Positions 21,197 through 30,955 are shown, counted from the first letter of the stretch. The stretch: 64,000 bases of DNA from Parabacteroides massiliensis (GCF_900155425.1 NZ_LT700189.1:124001-188000); one strand, 5' to 3'. The notes: generated by a model not told the origin, from the sequence alone. Translations and numbers: made by a program.

Positions 21197-21680
21197 ATGG
21201 TTCCTTATTTTTAACGATGTCGGTCATATCTTTATCCTCGATGGAGAACGGGATGTCCAGTGTCCGTTCCACGCCGAAGTTGTCCACCGCCACGAAGCGG
21301 ATCCCGGGATTGTCCCCACCCGTGTTCCGGTAAAAGAGGGTGAATACCTGACGGAGGATGTCCGTCGTGTCCAGCCCCGCGATGCCGGAGAGGTCCGTCA
21401 GCTCGCGGTTCACCAGTCTGGTTCCGTCCGCGGCGAACACCTCGCCGTCACCCTCCAGCTGTATGTATCCGACGCGGTAACGGGCCTCGCGGTAATCCCC
21501 CTCGCGGTTAAGCGTCAGACGGATCTCCACCGTCTCGTCGGGCGCGATGCCTTCCTGCAGGTACCAGGAAGAGAGCGAGAAGTCGTATGCCTGCCGCACC
21601 TCCAGACGGTCGTCGCAGCCGGCAAGGGTGCACGCCAGCAGGGCCAGCGCGCATCCCATGATGAATGTTCCTAATTTCAT
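21186..21680 (-). CDS. traQ: Conjugative transfer protein TraQ (DUF3872)
   Basis: A 164-residue lipoprotein-like protein; the N-terminus MKLGTFIMGCALALLACTLAGC is a signal sequence with a lipobox Cys (LAGC), placing it in the envelope. The remainder is a beta-rich domain (DLEVRQAYDFSLSSWYL form). It belongs to the TraQ family at the end of the CTnDOT-type tra operon. It lies 20 bases after traO. Exact role in mating pore assembly is not known. Confidence 0.8.
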   Translation of the reverse strand: MKLGTFIMGCALALLACTLAGCDDRLEVRQAYDFSLSSWYLQEGIAPDETVEIRLTLNREGDYREARYRVGYIQLEGDGEVFAADGTRLVNRELTDLSGIAGLDTTDILRQVFTLFYRNTGGDNPGIRFVAVDNFGVERTLDIPFSIEDKDMTDIVKNKEPYVD

Positions 21681-21700
21681 TGTTTCCAGTTCTTAAAAGA

Positions 21701-22288
21701 TTAATCGATGATATATTTCAGCCCGACGGCCACTACCGTATGGAAGTGCCCTACGGACGAGCCGAAGAAGACACGCTGCCGGACATTGAAAAGAAAAGCC
21801 CAGCGGTCCGTAAGGTACGCCTCCATCTCGAATGCCGGGGCGAAACCGTAGATGAAGGCACCCTTGTGCAGCAGGGTCGCCCCGTCATAAAGGAGCCTGC
21901 CGTTCCGGTTTACCCTCTCATAACCGGCCAGCGCGGACAGGCCGGCGGACAGGAACACGTTCCTGCCCCTGTCCGAGAGGAACGGGAAGAGACAGCCCGC
22001 CTCCGCGGTGAACTGCTCCTTGGGAACCGCTATTTTCTTATAGGCGTAATGCTTCTTCACATAATCCGCCCCGAATACCCAGCGCGAGCGGTTGCGGTTG
22101 TAACGGCTCAGGGCCATCCCGATTTGGAAATTCCCCCTCAGGTGCCTTACGTTCCTTCCGAAGTCATCCACGCCGCCCAGCCTCAGTTCAAGCCCCGTCT
22201 GCCCGGGCAGGTAGCGTTGGGCGGAAACCTTGCCCGCCAAAGAGGACAGGAAGGCGCACATCATTATTATAAACAGATATTTCCTCAT
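21701..22288 (-). CDS. traO: Conjugative transfer protein TraO
   Basis: A 195-residue envelope protein with a cleavable signal peptide (residues 1-23, ending SLAGKVSA). The body looks like a small beta-barrel, with alternating GLELRLGGVDDF and WAFLFNVRQRVFF strands and a terminal aromatic-rich stretch. This fits the TraO family of Bacteroidetes type IV-like conjugation systems. It starts four bases after traN and is translationally close to it. Confidence 0.85.
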   Translation of the reverse strand: MRKYLFIIMMCAFLSSLAGKVSAQRYLPGQTGLELRLGGVDDFGRNVRHLRGNFQIGMALSRYNRNRSRWVFGADYVKKHYAYKKIAVPKEQFTAEAGCLFPFLSDRGRNVFLSAGLSALAGYERVNRNGRLLYDGATLLHKGAFIYGFAPAFEMEAYLTDRWAFLFNVRQRVFFGSSVGHFHTVVAVGLKYIID

Positions 22289-22292
22289 AGAA

Positions 22293-23186
22293 TTACTCCT
22301 TTATCAGTTCGTCCACCAGTCCGGCGTCCACCAGGTCACTGTTCTCGATATGGAACCGCTGGTGGCGTCCGCCGCCTTTTTCGTAAATCTCCACCTCGAT
22401 GAGCTTGTCATCGGGGATGACCACCTTGTGGAAAGCATAGACGATGCGTCCTTTCCCCTTGCCCTCTATGCGCCTCAGCTCGTTGAGCGCGCGCACCGGC
22501 TCGATGTAGGTCTCCTGCTGTGCCGTTCGCTTGGCCACTTTCTTGTCCACCACCTTGAAGCGCACGAAGTCAATGTCGAAGGGCACATGCGAGGAGTTGG
22601 CCAATGAGATGTGGAGGAACAGCAGGTCCTTATGCACATAGATGCCCTTGAGCAGGGCCTGCATCCCGAACTGGTGGCAACCGATATGCTTCACGTCCCT
22701 GCGGTCCAGACGGTGTACGGTGTACATCAGGCTGGCGATGACCGAAGGGTCCTCCTCGCCGAGCTCGGTCACACGGACGGCGCTTCCCTCAGTGGAGGAT
22801 TCTGTCGGAAACCGGCTGTCCATATTGATGTTCAACGCTTCCGGCTCCTCCTCGTAGGAGACGAGGAACGAATAGAACGATCCGTCGCCCGTGATGACCG
22901 AGAAGTTCGTCTCGCCGGGGAAATCCCGGACGGCCGCCTTTACGCGCACCACGTTCTCCACGCCGTCCGCCTTGCCCGCGATGATGTCCGTGCTGCCCAG
23001 GTCGACATAGCGGACCTCCGAGGGGAAAAGGATATGAACCGTCTTGCTGAAGGGCACGCCGATCCTGTAGGGCGTGATGTGCTGGCCGGCGGTCAGGATC
23101 CTGACTCCGCCCTCCGGCTTGCGCTCCTGCGCCCGGCAGGTCATCCCCGCCAGCGCAGCCATGATTAAAAGAATGAATGTTCTCAT
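22293..23186 (-). CDS. traN: Conjugative transfer protein TraN (VirB9-like position)
   Basis: A 297-residue exported protein with signal peptide MRTFILLIMAALAGMTCRA. It has a VirB9/CagX-like beta-domain: KTVHILFPSEVRYVDLGS near residue 45 and NFSVITGDGSFYSFLVSYEE near residue 95. The C-terminal domain holds LFLHISLANSSHVPFDIDF. It likely forms part of the outer-membrane-associated core complex of the mating channel with TraM (VirB10-like). Membership is based on motif and operon position. Confidence 0.85.
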   Translation of the reverse strand: MRTFILLIMAALAGMTCRAQERKPEGGVRILTAGQHITPYRIGVPFSKTVHILFPSEVRYVDLGSTDIIAGKADGVENVVRVKAAVRDFPGETNFSVITGDGSFYSFLVSYEEEPEALNINMDSRFPTESSTEGSAVRVTELGEEDPSVIASLMYTVHRLDRRDVKHIGCHQFGMQALLKGIYVHKDLLFLHISLANSSHVPFDIDFVRFKVVDKKVAKRTAQQETYIEPVRALNELRRIEGKGKGRIVYAFHKVVIPDDKLIEVEIYEKGGGRHQRFHIENSDLVDAGLVDELIKE

Positions 23187-23222
23187 CTTGAATGATTGCT
23201 TAAAAATTACAGTTAAACCTTG

Positions 23223-24530
23223 TTATTGCTTTTTTGTGACCAGTAACACCTTGTACCCGGCCTTCAGCTTTACCTTGACCGCCTTGACCCGCTGCGAGAT
23301 GAACCGTGTCCCGCCTTGCAGGACACCCCGCGTGAGGTCCATCGCCACCTGCTGCCCGGCGGAACCGGCGAAGGAGATGCTGCCTCCCATGCTCTGGCTC
23401 ACGTCCCCCAATACTTCCTTGGCGGCCGTCCGGCTTTCCGATCCCGGCACGAAGATGCCCCGCTGCCCGTCAATGTCATATGTGGCCAGTTCTACCGGGA
23501 TGATATTCCCGGCATATTCGATGCTGCTTACCAGGATGTCCAGACGTTCCCCCCGGATGTCGGCCGTACCGGTCACCAGGCTGTTGGCCGGCACAGTGAC
23601 ACTTCCGGCCTGCAGGGGCTCGAGCAGGCGCAGCTTCACCCGTCCTCCCTGCTCGAGGGTCTGATTCTCGGAGATGCAGGCCGGGATGGTGTTCATCCCC
23701 ATCCGGTAGCTGCTGCCCACCGCCGTGTTGAAACCGTAGTTCCTCTCCACGGCCAGTGAGGCGACAAACGCGGAATCCGTCAGCGGCTGCTCCAGGGCGG
23801 AGGTCGTTCCGCTCTCCGCCCGGCTGACGGGGACAGGCTCCGGCTTTTCTTCCTCCTTCGCCTCGCCGGGCGAGCCTTCCGGGTTGGGGGTCAGGTACCT
23901 GGCGGCCATCCGGTAGGACTGTTCCATCATCCGCTCGCGGGATTCCGCTCGCCGGTTTTCCGCTTCTGCCTCTTCCAGCCGGCGGTTCAGCTCATCCACC
24001 TTCTGTTCCAGGCCGCCGGCCGTTTCCTGCGGTGTCTCGTAGAAACTTTCCAGCTGCTCCGTGATCTTCTCGTAAGTGTCCGCCGACTGCCGTATGCTGC
24101 CGTTTGGAGCGGTGACGCTGTCCGTTTGCCCCTTACCTTCCAACAACCTTCCGGCAAGGTCGGAGAGCGACTGCATCCGTCTGTCTTTCTCACGCCGGAC
24201 CTGCTGTCTTTCATAAACGTCCGTTTTATTCCCTTCCAGTTGGACCGCTGCCGGGTCCGGTACGTTCACGTTGAATCCGGAACCGCCCGCCACCGTTTCC
24301 CCGTTGTCACCGGAAGGGGCGAATATCCAGTAGAGGACAGCCAGGAATACCAGCACGAAGACCGGTATGACGATGTATTTCCTGCGGCGCAGGATTTCCT
24401 CCCCGCTAAGCCGCTTTTCCGGTTTTGTCCCTTTGGAGGGGATATCCCCGGCTTCCGCCGGCCGTGTGCCTTCCGGGGCTTCCCCGGCGGGCACGTGTCC
24501 TTCTTCCATGTTACTCTTCCTGTTTTCCAT
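23223..24530 (-). CDS. traM: Conjugative transfer protein TraM (VirB10-like)
   Basis: A 435-residue inner-membrane-anchored protein. Residues 52-70 (KYIVIPVFVLVFLAVLYWIF) are the single membrane segment. A long Pro/Glu-rich coiled periplasmic region (100-215) follows, then a C-terminal VirB10-like domain (270-435; RVKLRLLEPLQAGSVTVPAN, SVGG-type strand region VSQSMGGSISFAGSAGQQ). It bridges inner and outer membranes in the mating channel. Start overlaps traL by 20 bases. Confidence 0.88.
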   Translation of the reverse strand: MENRKSNMEEGHVPAGEAPEGTRPAEAGDIPSKGTKPEKRLSGEEILRRRKYIVIPVFVLVFLAVLYWIFAPSGDNGETVAGGSGFNVNVPDPAAVQLEGNKTDVYERQQVRREKDRRMQSLSDLAGRLLEGKGQTDSVTAPNGSIRQSADTYEKITEQLESFYETPQETAGGLEQKVDELNRRLEEAEAENRRAESRERMMEQSYRMAARYLTPNPEGSPGEAKEEEKPEPVPVSRAESGTTSALEQPLTDSAFVASLAVERNYGFNTAVGSSYRMGMNTIPACISENQTLEQGGRVKLRLLEPLQAGSVTVPANSLVTGTADIRGERLDILVSSIEYAGNIIPVELATYDIDGQRGIFVPGSESRTAAKEVLGDVSQSMGGSISFAGSAGQQVAMDLTRGVLQGGTRFISQRVKAVKVKLKAGYKVLLVTKKQ

Positions 24531-24846
24531 TCTGCTGGGGTTGTTTAATGGTCCGGTAAATACTTGTTACTTGTCCTTTCAGGGGATCGGGCAGCCTGCG
24601 CAGGGTATCCGTGAGGCTGCCTTCCCCGAAGGGAAGCTCCATGCGCTCCCTTGCCGGTGTCAGCCGGCCGGCGGCGCGCAGCAGGACGATACCCGATGCG
24701 ATGCAGGTGAAGGCCAGCATCGCCACGAGGATGCCCCGTCTCTGTTTCTCGGAAAGGCCGTCCAAATATGCCTTCAGCCTTTCCCTTGCCGTTGATTTTA
24801 TATCCATTTTCCAGATATTATTGAATGATTGATTACTGCGGGACAC
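24511..24846 (-). CDS. traL: Conjugative transfer protein TraL (DUF3989)
   Basis: A 111-residue single-pass membrane protein with the membrane segment GILVAMLAFTCIASGIVLL at about residues 40-58. Small TraL proteins stand between traK and traM in CTnDOT-type operons. Function in the channel unknown. The ATG at 24844-24846 overlaps nothing upstream; a shorter start at MDIKSTARER (codon 14) is possible. Confidence 0.8.
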   Translation of the reverse strand: MSRSNQSFNNIWKMDIKSTARERLKAYLDGLSEKQRRGILVAMLAFTCIASGIVLLRAAGRLTPARERMELPFGEGSLTDTLRRLPDPLKGQVTSIYRTIKQPQQNGKQEE

Positions 24847-24848
24847 CG

Positions 24849-25472
24849 TTACCTTTCCACGGTACGCAGGTCCCTGTTTTCCAGAATCTCGAAATGCTCC
24901 GCAAGGAACCCTTGCGGGTTGTTGTCCGAGCGGACCGTGCTCTGCAGGCGGCAGCGTGTCACCAGGGAGCGTTCGGTGATGTTGCTCCCCCGGATGATCA
25001 TCTGCCGGGCATAGGTGGTGACGCGGTAGGGATAGCTGTCGAAATCGCAGCTCATGCTGTCCACCACCACCGTCTGGTTGACGTTCCCGCTGATGAGCCG
25101 GTTGTAGAAACCTTTCTCGTTCCAGTCCCGGTAATACCCGTACAGGCTCTTGTCGGCCAGGTACATCGCCCGGTTTATATTCGACTCGATGGCCGCCTTG
25201 TCGGGGGCCAGCGTGAAGAACAGCTCGTGCAGGCGGCGCACGTGCTCCCTCGCTTCCACCGGGCGGTTGCGCGCGGCGTCCTGCGAGAGGGCCATGATGA
25301 GCGACTTTCCCTCGTCCAGCACGTAGATCTTCTCCCGCTGCTCCTCGGCGAACCGGTAGGACTTCCAGACGGAGAAAACGGTCAGGAGGGTGCAGGCGGC
25401 AAGGAACACGAGGCTGAACAGGCGGATCTGCCTGAACGAGGACTCGATGTTTTTTAAGCTCTTGAATTCCAT
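24849..25472 (-). CDS. traK: Conjugative transfer protein TraK (VirB8-like position)
   Basis: A 207-residue inner-membrane protein with one N-terminal membrane segment (residues 17-34, LFSLVFLAACTLLTVFSV) and a periplasmic domain. It belongs to the TraK family of Bacteroidetes conjugation operons, related in layout to VirB8/TrbF. Distinct segments are YFRQIRLF before the membrane span and VDSMSCDFDSYPYRVTTYA near residue 140. It lies two bases from traL. Confidence 0.85.
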   Translation of the reverse strand: MEFKSLKNIESSFRQIRLFSLVFLAACTLLTVFSVWKSYRFAEEQREKIYVLDEGKSLIMALSQDAARNRPVEAREHVRRLHELFFTLAPDKAAIESNINRAMYLADKSLYGYYRDWNEKGFYNRLISGNVNQTVVVDSMSCDFDSYPYRVTTYARQMIIRGSNITERSLVTRCRLQSTVRSDNNPQGFLAEHFEILENRDLRTVER

Positions 25473-25509
25473 GTCTTGAAATGAATGAATGTTATTACCC
25501 GGTTCGTCC

Positions 25510-26529
25510 TTACTTCTTCAGCAGCACTCCGGCCACGTTGCCCGTGGATGCCCCGGCTACGGCCCCGCCCACGTTGGCGGCCTTGCTTGCCGTGTTGTTC
25601 ATGTTCCGGTTGTACGCCCCCATGCCGCCGGCCTGTACCACCCAGTTCGCCACGGTAGGGACACAGAAGTATCCCACCAGCCCGATGAGCATGAACACCA
25701 GATAGATGGCCGTCGATCCGTCCGGGGAGAAGACGCTCAGGGGATCCTGTATCATTTCCATCTCGCTTTGCAGCACCAGCGTCTGTATCTTGGCGAGCAT
25801 CACCCCGAGCAGGTCGGAGATGGGCAGCCAGAGGTATACGCTGATATAACGGGCCAGCCACTGCACGAGCGTGCCCTGGAAACCGTCGAAGACCGAGATC
25901 GCGAAGGCTATAGGCCCCAGCACGGAGAGGACGATAAGAAAGAAGGTACGGATCGTGTCCACCACCAGCGAGGCGGCGCGGAAAAGGAACTCCATCACCT
26001 TGCGCATGATGGTCTGCACGATGCTTTGCAGGGAGAAGGAGTAACAGGTGTGGGACATCCGCTGCATCACCGCGTAGTCCTCCCCGTTCCAGCCCATGTC
26101 GGCGATCTCCTTCTCCAGCTCCTCGTCCGTGGGGTTGAACTCCCCGGTCACGGCCACCTTCAGGGGCATCTCGGAAAGCAGCCTGTCCTTTTCCTCCTGG
26201 AACTTCCTCACGTCGAAGGTCTGGTCGTGGAGCATGGCACCCGTTCCCTGCACGACGGGGCTCAGGATACCGTTCAGGCTTCCCAGTACTATCACGTCGA
26301 AGAACAGGATGCAGATGCCCAGGCAGAAGGGGCGCAGCATGCCGAACACGTCCACCGGTTCGGCACGCGAGAGGGACTGCCACACGCGGTAGGCTATGTA
26401 GAAGAGCGCGCCCAGGGCGGCGATGGCCGTGGCCAGCGTCATCATCGGCTGGCAGAGTTCGGTCATCTCGTCATACAGCCGGCGCAGGATACCGTGCAGG
26501 CTGTCGAAAGATAGGGATAGTAATACCAT
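25510..26529 (-). CDS. traJ: Conjugative transfer protein TraJ (VirB6-like)
   Basis: A 339-residue polytopic inner-membrane protein; hydrophobic stretches lie near residues 30-50, 70-90, 170-195, 205-220 and 260-285. Members of the TraJ family are counterparts of VirB6. The motif AGGMGAYNRNMNNTASKAANVG near the end is a glycine/asparagine-rich tail. It likely lines the inner-membrane part of the DNA path. All its Trp codons are TGG. Confidence 0.87.
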   Translation of the reverse strand: MVLLSLSFDSLHGILRRLYDEMTELCQPMMTLATAIAALGALFYIAYRVWQSLSRAEPVDVFGMLRPFCLGICILFFDVIVLGSLNGILSPVVQGTGAMLHDQTFDVRKFQEEKDRLLSEMPLKVAVTGEFNPTDEELEKEIADMGWNGEDYAVMQRMSHTCYSFSLQSIVQTIMRKVMEFLFRAASLVVDTIRTFFLIVLSVLGPIAFAISVFDGFQGTLVQWLARYISVYLWLPISDLLGVMLAKIQTLVLQSEMEMIQDPLSVFSPDGSTAIYLVFMLIGLVGYFCVPTVANWVVQAGGMGAYNRNMNNTASKAANVGGAVAGASTGNVAGVLLKK

Positions 26530-26552
26530 ATAGTCTGTATCTTTTTAAAGGT

Positions 26553-27179
26553 TTACCAATAGCGTTCGTTCTCCCCGTAAAGTTTCAGGACCTGCTCGGT
26601 CTCGCCCTTCTCCCTGGCCCGCAGGTAGGAGACGCGCAGGTTCTTTCGGGTATAGTAGTTCACCAGCGTCCTGTAATGCCTCATCTCGCGGTACACCCTT
26701 TCTATGAGGTCCAGCCGTTCCTTGTCGGTCATGGACATGCCGGTGGGGTTGATGATGTCCTTCAGCCCGGCCACGGACGCGCTGCTTTTCTTCATGATGT
26801 TGTTGTAGCCGAAGGCGATGGCCTCCAGCTCCCGCTGCGTGTAGTTCCCGTCGGTGAGCATCTTCCCGTAGTTCGTCACATAGCTCTCCGAGATTTCCGA
26901 GAGCATCAGCACGGACTCCTTGACCTTCAGGCTCCCGCTCACCAGCGAGTTCACGCTCTTGAGCATGTCGTAGTATTTCCGGCTTTGCTCATAGATCTTC
27001 GAGGCCTCCTTGAAGGTGGACATGGCGTTCTGCGCCGTCTCGGAGGTCTCCACCATCTCGTTGACGCTGTTCACGATGCCCTGCGCCAGATTGCCCGGGT
27101 CGGTCACCACCCATTGCGCGTGCATGGCCGGTACGGTAAGTAAAAAGGCGCACAATGCGCTGAAAATTTTTCGTCTCAT
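26553..27179 (-). CDS. traI: Conjugative transfer protein TraI (DUF4141, VirB5-like position)
   Basis: A 208-residue exported protein with a signal peptide (residues 1-21, FLLTVPAMHA). The mature part is almost entirely helical (NSVNEMVETSETAQNAMSTF, ASKIYEQSRKYYDMLKSVNS), as in the DUF4141 family. It lies right after traG in the tra operon, as in CTnDOT. It is probably a minor pilus or channel component, by position. Confidence 0.85.
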   Translation of the reverse strand: MRRKIFSALCAFLLTVPAMHAQWVVTDPGNLAQGIVNSVNEMVETSETAQNAMSTFKEASKIYEQSRKYYDMLKSVNSLVSGSLKVKESVLMLSEISESYVTNYGKMLTDGNYTQRELEAIAFGYNNIMKKSSASVAGLKDIINPTGMSMTDKERLDLIERVYREMRHYRTLVNYYTRKNLRVSYLRAREKGETEQVLKLYGENERYW

Positions 27180-27209
27180 TGAATCGTTCTTTTAAATGTT
27201 TTACAAAGA

Positions 27210-29711
27210 TTATTTCCTGCCGCTGTTCTTTTCGGCGGCCAGTACCCGTATGGCCTGTTCCATGCTGCCGGTCTTTGCCGCCATCCGTTCCACTTCCAGC
27301 TTCTCGCCCTCCTCCGTCGTGTAGGTAAGGTACTCGGCTGTGGAGGTCTCCGTGGCATAGACAGCCGACTGCACGCCTCCCAGTCCTATTCATACCTCCT
27401 TGTACCGGCGTGAGGGGTCGTTGGCACGGTTGATGGAGAGGATCTGCGAGCATTCCTTGTCGGTCAGCCCCAAAAGGGTCTGTATCCGTTCGAACTTGTT
27501 AAGGTACTTCCTCTGGTCCAGCAGGATCTTACAGTCCGAGTTGTTGATGATGGCCTCCTTCACGATCGGGGACGAGATGATGTCGTCCACCTCCTGCGTC
27601 ACCACCACCGCCTCACCGAAATACTTCCTGACCGTCTTGAAAAGGTACAAGACATAGGCACTCATATTGGCCGACATCAGGGCTTTCCAACATTCTTCGA
27701 TCAGTATCATCTTCCGGATGCCTTTCAGGCGGCGCATCTTGGAAATGAACGTCTCCATGATGATGAGCGTCACCACCGGAAGCAGCACCTTGTTCGATGA
27801 TATGTTGTCCAGCTCGAAGACGATGAACCGCTTGTGGGTCAGGTCGATCTCCTTGTCCGAGTTCAGGAGGAAGTCATAGTCCCCTCCCTTGTAGAACGGC
27901 TCCAGCACGTTCAGGAACCCGTCGATGTCGAAGTCCTTCTCGCGCACCCTCTTTTTCTCCATCATCCGGCGGTAGTCGTCACGGACAAACTCGTAGAACC
28001 CGTTGAAGTCCGGCCGGAGTTCCGGGTTGTCCGTAATCCTGCGGATATAGGCGTTCACTGCGCCGGAGAGGGCGACCTCCTCGGAGCGTTTCGGCACCTC
28101 GTCCTCCCGCTTCCAAAGCGTCAGGATCAGCGTCTTGATGCTCTCCCTCTTTTCCACGTCAAACTGCCGGTCCTCGCTGTAGAAGGGATTGAAGGTGATC
28201 GGGCGGTCCTCCTCATATGTTATGTAGATCCCGTCCTCCCCGCGGGTGCGCTCATGGATGAGCCGGCACAGCCCCTTGTAGCTGTTTCCCGTATCCACCA
28301 GCAGGATGTGTGCACCCTGCTCGTAATAGTTGCGCACGAGATGGTTGGTAAAGAAGGACTTGCCGCTGCCCGAAGGCCCCAGAATAAATTTGTTGCGGTT
28401 TGTCGTGATGCCCCGTCTCATCGGTTCGTCCGAGATATCCAGATGGATGGGCCTGCCACTGAGCCGGTCCGCCATCTTGATGCCGAAGGGCGAGAGGGAG
28501 GAGGCGTAGTTCGTCTCCCCGATGAAGAGGCAGGCCGCCTGTTCGATGAACGTATGGAAAGACTCCTCGGCGGGAAAATCGCCCTCCCCGCCGGGGATAC
28601 CCGCCCAGTAAAGGGTCGGCGCGTCCACGGTATTGTGCCGGGGCTTGCAGCCCATCTGTGCCAGGGCCGAGCCGGTGTCGTTCCGGATGTTCCTCAGCCT
28701 CTCCCTGTCCTCCGACCAGGCCATGACGTTGCAATGGCAACGCACGGGGACCAGCCCGAAGGAATGCGCCTCGTTCAGGTACTCCTCCGTCCACTGCCGG
28801 TTGATCTCGTTGGCGCGGCTGTAGCGCGAGAGGGAGCGCATATTCCTGGCCGCTTTCTCAAAATTCCGGAGGGTCTCTGCCGGATCATCTATGAACACGT
28901 ACAGGTTGCAGATATGGTTATGGGGCAGCATCAGCCCCACGGGGGCGGCAAAGGAGAGGCGGCAGTCGCTGCGGTCGGTGGAATACTTCTCGAACCGCCC
29001 GTCCGTCCGCACCGCGGCGGGCAAGTCATCCGCGTCGGAAAGCGTATGCACCGAGAGCCGTTTGTCGCCGACGCGCATTTCCGCGCCCCCGAGCCGGATG
29101 TCCTCCAGCGTGGTGGTGTCCTCCTGCGAGAGGGAGAAGTATTTCTCCACCAGGCCGGCCTCCTTTCCCTTTCCGGTGATCTCCTCCGTCGTGAGCCGTT
29201 CCAGACGGACCAGCCCGGAGTCGCGGATGATGCGCTCGAACTGCTCCACGGCTTCCAGGAAGCGGAGGACGCCGTCCTTGTCGCGGACCTCCCTGGGGAG
29301 GATATGCCCCCTGCAGAGGACGGAGAAGTTGCTCTGCTGCCGCATGCGCCCCTTCGTGGTACGGGTGATGAACAGGTACGAGAAGTGGTTCAGGAAGGGC
29401 CGCTCGTTGAAATGGAGCTCGAAGCTGCGGTCAAGGAATCCCAGCTCCTCCCTGTCGGTGCGTGCCCTGTAGCCCTCCTCAAGGAACCAGTCCTGACGGT
29501 GGACGATGGTATGGCAGGGCAATACCCTAATGGCCTTCCCTCATGCGCCGTGCATGGCCTCGTAATCGTCGGAGGTGAGGGTGAAGATCTCCGGCAGGCG
29601 GACCTTGAAGCCGACGGTCACGTCCGCGTCCTTGGAGAGGATGCACCCGTCCTCGACGGCGAGAAGGGGAAACTTACTTTCCAGGGTGGACGCTTTGAGT
29701 ATGTTTCGCAT
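27210..29711 (-). CDS. traG: Conjugation ATPase TraG (VirB4-like), two in-frame TGA codons
   Basis: An 833-residue ATPase, normal family length only if TGA codons at 29541-29543 (codon 57, before GKAIRVLP) and 27390-27392 (codon 774, after RRYKEV) are translated. Walker A FILGPSGSGKSFFTNH and Walker B RKMILIEECWKAL define the VirB4/TraG-like ATPase that powers channel assembly. The first TGA sits in AMHGA-x-GKA and the second in RRYKEV-x-IGLGG; Trp fits both and I infer it. At least six other Trp are TGG. If UGA terminates, only a restart at an alternative codon near 29522 would give an ATPase, lacking 60 N-terminal and 60 C-terminal residues. Confidence 0.8.
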
Positions 29712-30024
29712 ATTTTCTTCGTTTAAAAAGTGAGGTGATACGTTTTCTGTTGATGATGTAGTAGGGACGGTAACCTGCCGCCGCCAGCTTCATCAGCCCG
29801 TGGGGGCCGTATTTCCTGTTCAGGCGGAACACGCCCAGGGTGATTCCCGTGGCCGATACGACGCAGAGAGCGATGCAGAACCAGCGGTTCACGCCCGCCA
29901 TGTAGAGGATGACGAACACGAGGAAGACGGCGAGCAGGCCGCCGGCAAAGAGGTAGAGGTACTGCGCCTTCAGGCCGCAGAACTCCACGTCCTGCCCGAC
30001 GCCCTTGTTCAGCTTGTATTCCAT
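29674..30024 (-). CDS. traF: Conjugative transfer protein TraF (DUF4133)
   Basis: A 116-residue inner-membrane protein with two adjacent membrane segments (residues 24-44 and 48-66) in the VirB3-like position. MEYKLNKGVGQDVEFCGLKA is the typical start. It overlaps the traG start by 38 bases, so translational coupling is likely. It contains no TGA break. Confidence 0.87.
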   Translation of the reverse strand: MEYKLNKGVGQDVEFCGLKAQYLYLFAGGLLAVFLVFVILYMAGVNRWFCIALCVVSATGITLGVFRLNRKYGPHGLMKLAAAGYRPYYIINRKRITSLFKRRKYAKHTQSVHPGK

Positions 30025-30036
30025 ATGGCATGGGGG

Positions 30037-30378
30037 TTACAGGAAGAACGACCTCAGCACCGTGGCCGCCACGATCAGGAACACGCAGGCCCCGAACCAG
30101 CTTCCGGCGGTCTTGCCCGTATCCGGATCGCCCGACGAGAACTTGGAATACACGCGGATGGCCCCGATCAGCCCGCAGAGCGCGCCGGCCGCATAAATCA
30201 GTTTCACGGCGGGGTCAAAATAGCTGTTCACCATCTGCGTGGCCTGTACCAGCCCGGCGGACCCGTCACCGGCGGCGAACGCGGGGGCTGCTCATGTGGC
30301 CAGTCATGCCAGCAGGAAGGCTGTTCTGGCCGGTATGCGCCCGATAAGGGATACCAATACGTCCGTCACTTTGCCCAT
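30037..30378 (-). CDS. traE: Conjugative transfer protein TraE (DUF4134), two in-frame TGA codons
   Basis: A 113-residue pilin-like membrane protein in the VirB2 position. From the ATG at 30376-30378 it reads MGKVTDVLVSLIGRIPAR, then TAFLLA-TGA-LAT-TGA-AAPAFAAGDG. TGA lies at codons 25 (30304-30306) and 29 (30292-30294), within the signal sequence and before its AFA cleavage site. After that come two membrane segments (VKLIYAAGALCGLIGAI and CVFLIVAATVL). Trp in both positions would give a normal hydrophobic signal. If UGA stops translation, only a start at Met (30232-30234) would remain, with no signal peptide. Confidence 0.75.
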
Positions 30379-30527
30379 AGGGGAGAATCGTAAAAATGAA
30401 TGGGTTCTTGAATGTCTCATTGTTCTTATACCAATTTATAATAAATGTTTGTCAGACTTTCTTTTTTGACAGGCCGCGGGCATCCGGCCCGCGGCTTGTC
30501 CTTGCAACCACATGTTTACTGCCGGCA

Positions 30528-30554
30528 TCAACCGGAATCATAATAACCGTACAT
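30528..30554 (-). CDS. Micro-ORF 7 (MYGYYDSG-UGA)
   Basis: MYGYYDSG then TGA with CAAGGAGGTAACG before the ATG; the frame continues TGC CGG CAG TAA to 30516. It is the member closest to traE, about 150 bases before its start. Confidence 0.4.
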   Translation of the reverse strand: MYGYYDSG

Positions 30555-30623
30555 CGTTACCTCCTTGTGTTAATTGTTTGCTACTCGTGTCGCTCTCTCT
30601 TCGGGACGGGATGTTCGCAAGGA

Positions 30624-30650
30624 TCATCCCGAGTCATGATACACTTTCAT
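30624..30650 (-). CDS. Micro-ORF 6 (MKVYHDSG-UGA)
   Basis: MKVYHDSG then TGA. Read-through would add SLRTSRPEERATRVANN ending at TAA 30570-30572 before the Shine-Dalgarno of micro-ORF 7. Confidence 0.35.
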   Translation of the reverse strand: MKVYHDSG

Positions 30651-30740
30651 ACCTATATATTATGTCGGATTTCCTTTTTTACGGTCTGCGGACCCGGATG
30701 CCCGCGGACCGTTCTTGTAACCGCATGTTTACTGCCGGCA

Positions 30741-30767
30741 TCAGCTGGAATCATGATAACCGTACAT
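30741..30767 (-). CDS. Micro-ORF 5 (MYGYHDSS-UGA)
   Basis: MYGYHDSS then TGA, strong Shine-Dalgarno. The frame continues TGC CGG CAG TAA (end 30729), as in micro-ORFs 3 and 7. Confidence 0.4.
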   Translation of the reverse strand: MYGYHDSS

Positions 30768-30835
30768 CGTTACCTCCTTCTTTAATTGTTTGCTACTCGT
30801 ATCGCTCTCTCTTCGGGACGGGATGTCCGTAAGGA

Positions 30836-30862
30836 TCATCCCGAGTCATGATATTCTTTCAT
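30836..30862 (-). CDS. Micro-ORF 4 (MKEYHDSG-UGA)
   Basis: MKEYHDSG then TGA. Read-through would add SLRTSRPEERAIRVANN and stop at TAA 30782-30784 just before the Shine-Dalgarno of micro-ORF 5. No strong Shine-Dalgarno of its own. Confidence 0.35.
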   Translation of the reverse strand: MKEYHDSG

Positions 30863-30955
30863 GCCTGTATTCTATTATGTCAAATTTTTCTTTTAACGGG
30901 CTGCGGATCCGGATATCCGCGGACCGTTCTTGTAACCGTATGTTTACTGTCGGCA

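Noticed and set aside
25489-26514. 341-residue plus-strand open frame opposite traJ
   Set aside because: Antisense shadow of traJ with no coherent hydrophobic or family pattern.
27834-29726. 630-residue plus-strand open frame opposite traG
   Set aside because: It is the antisense shadow of traG; its His/Pro/Val-rich composition and absence of domains show it is not a gene.
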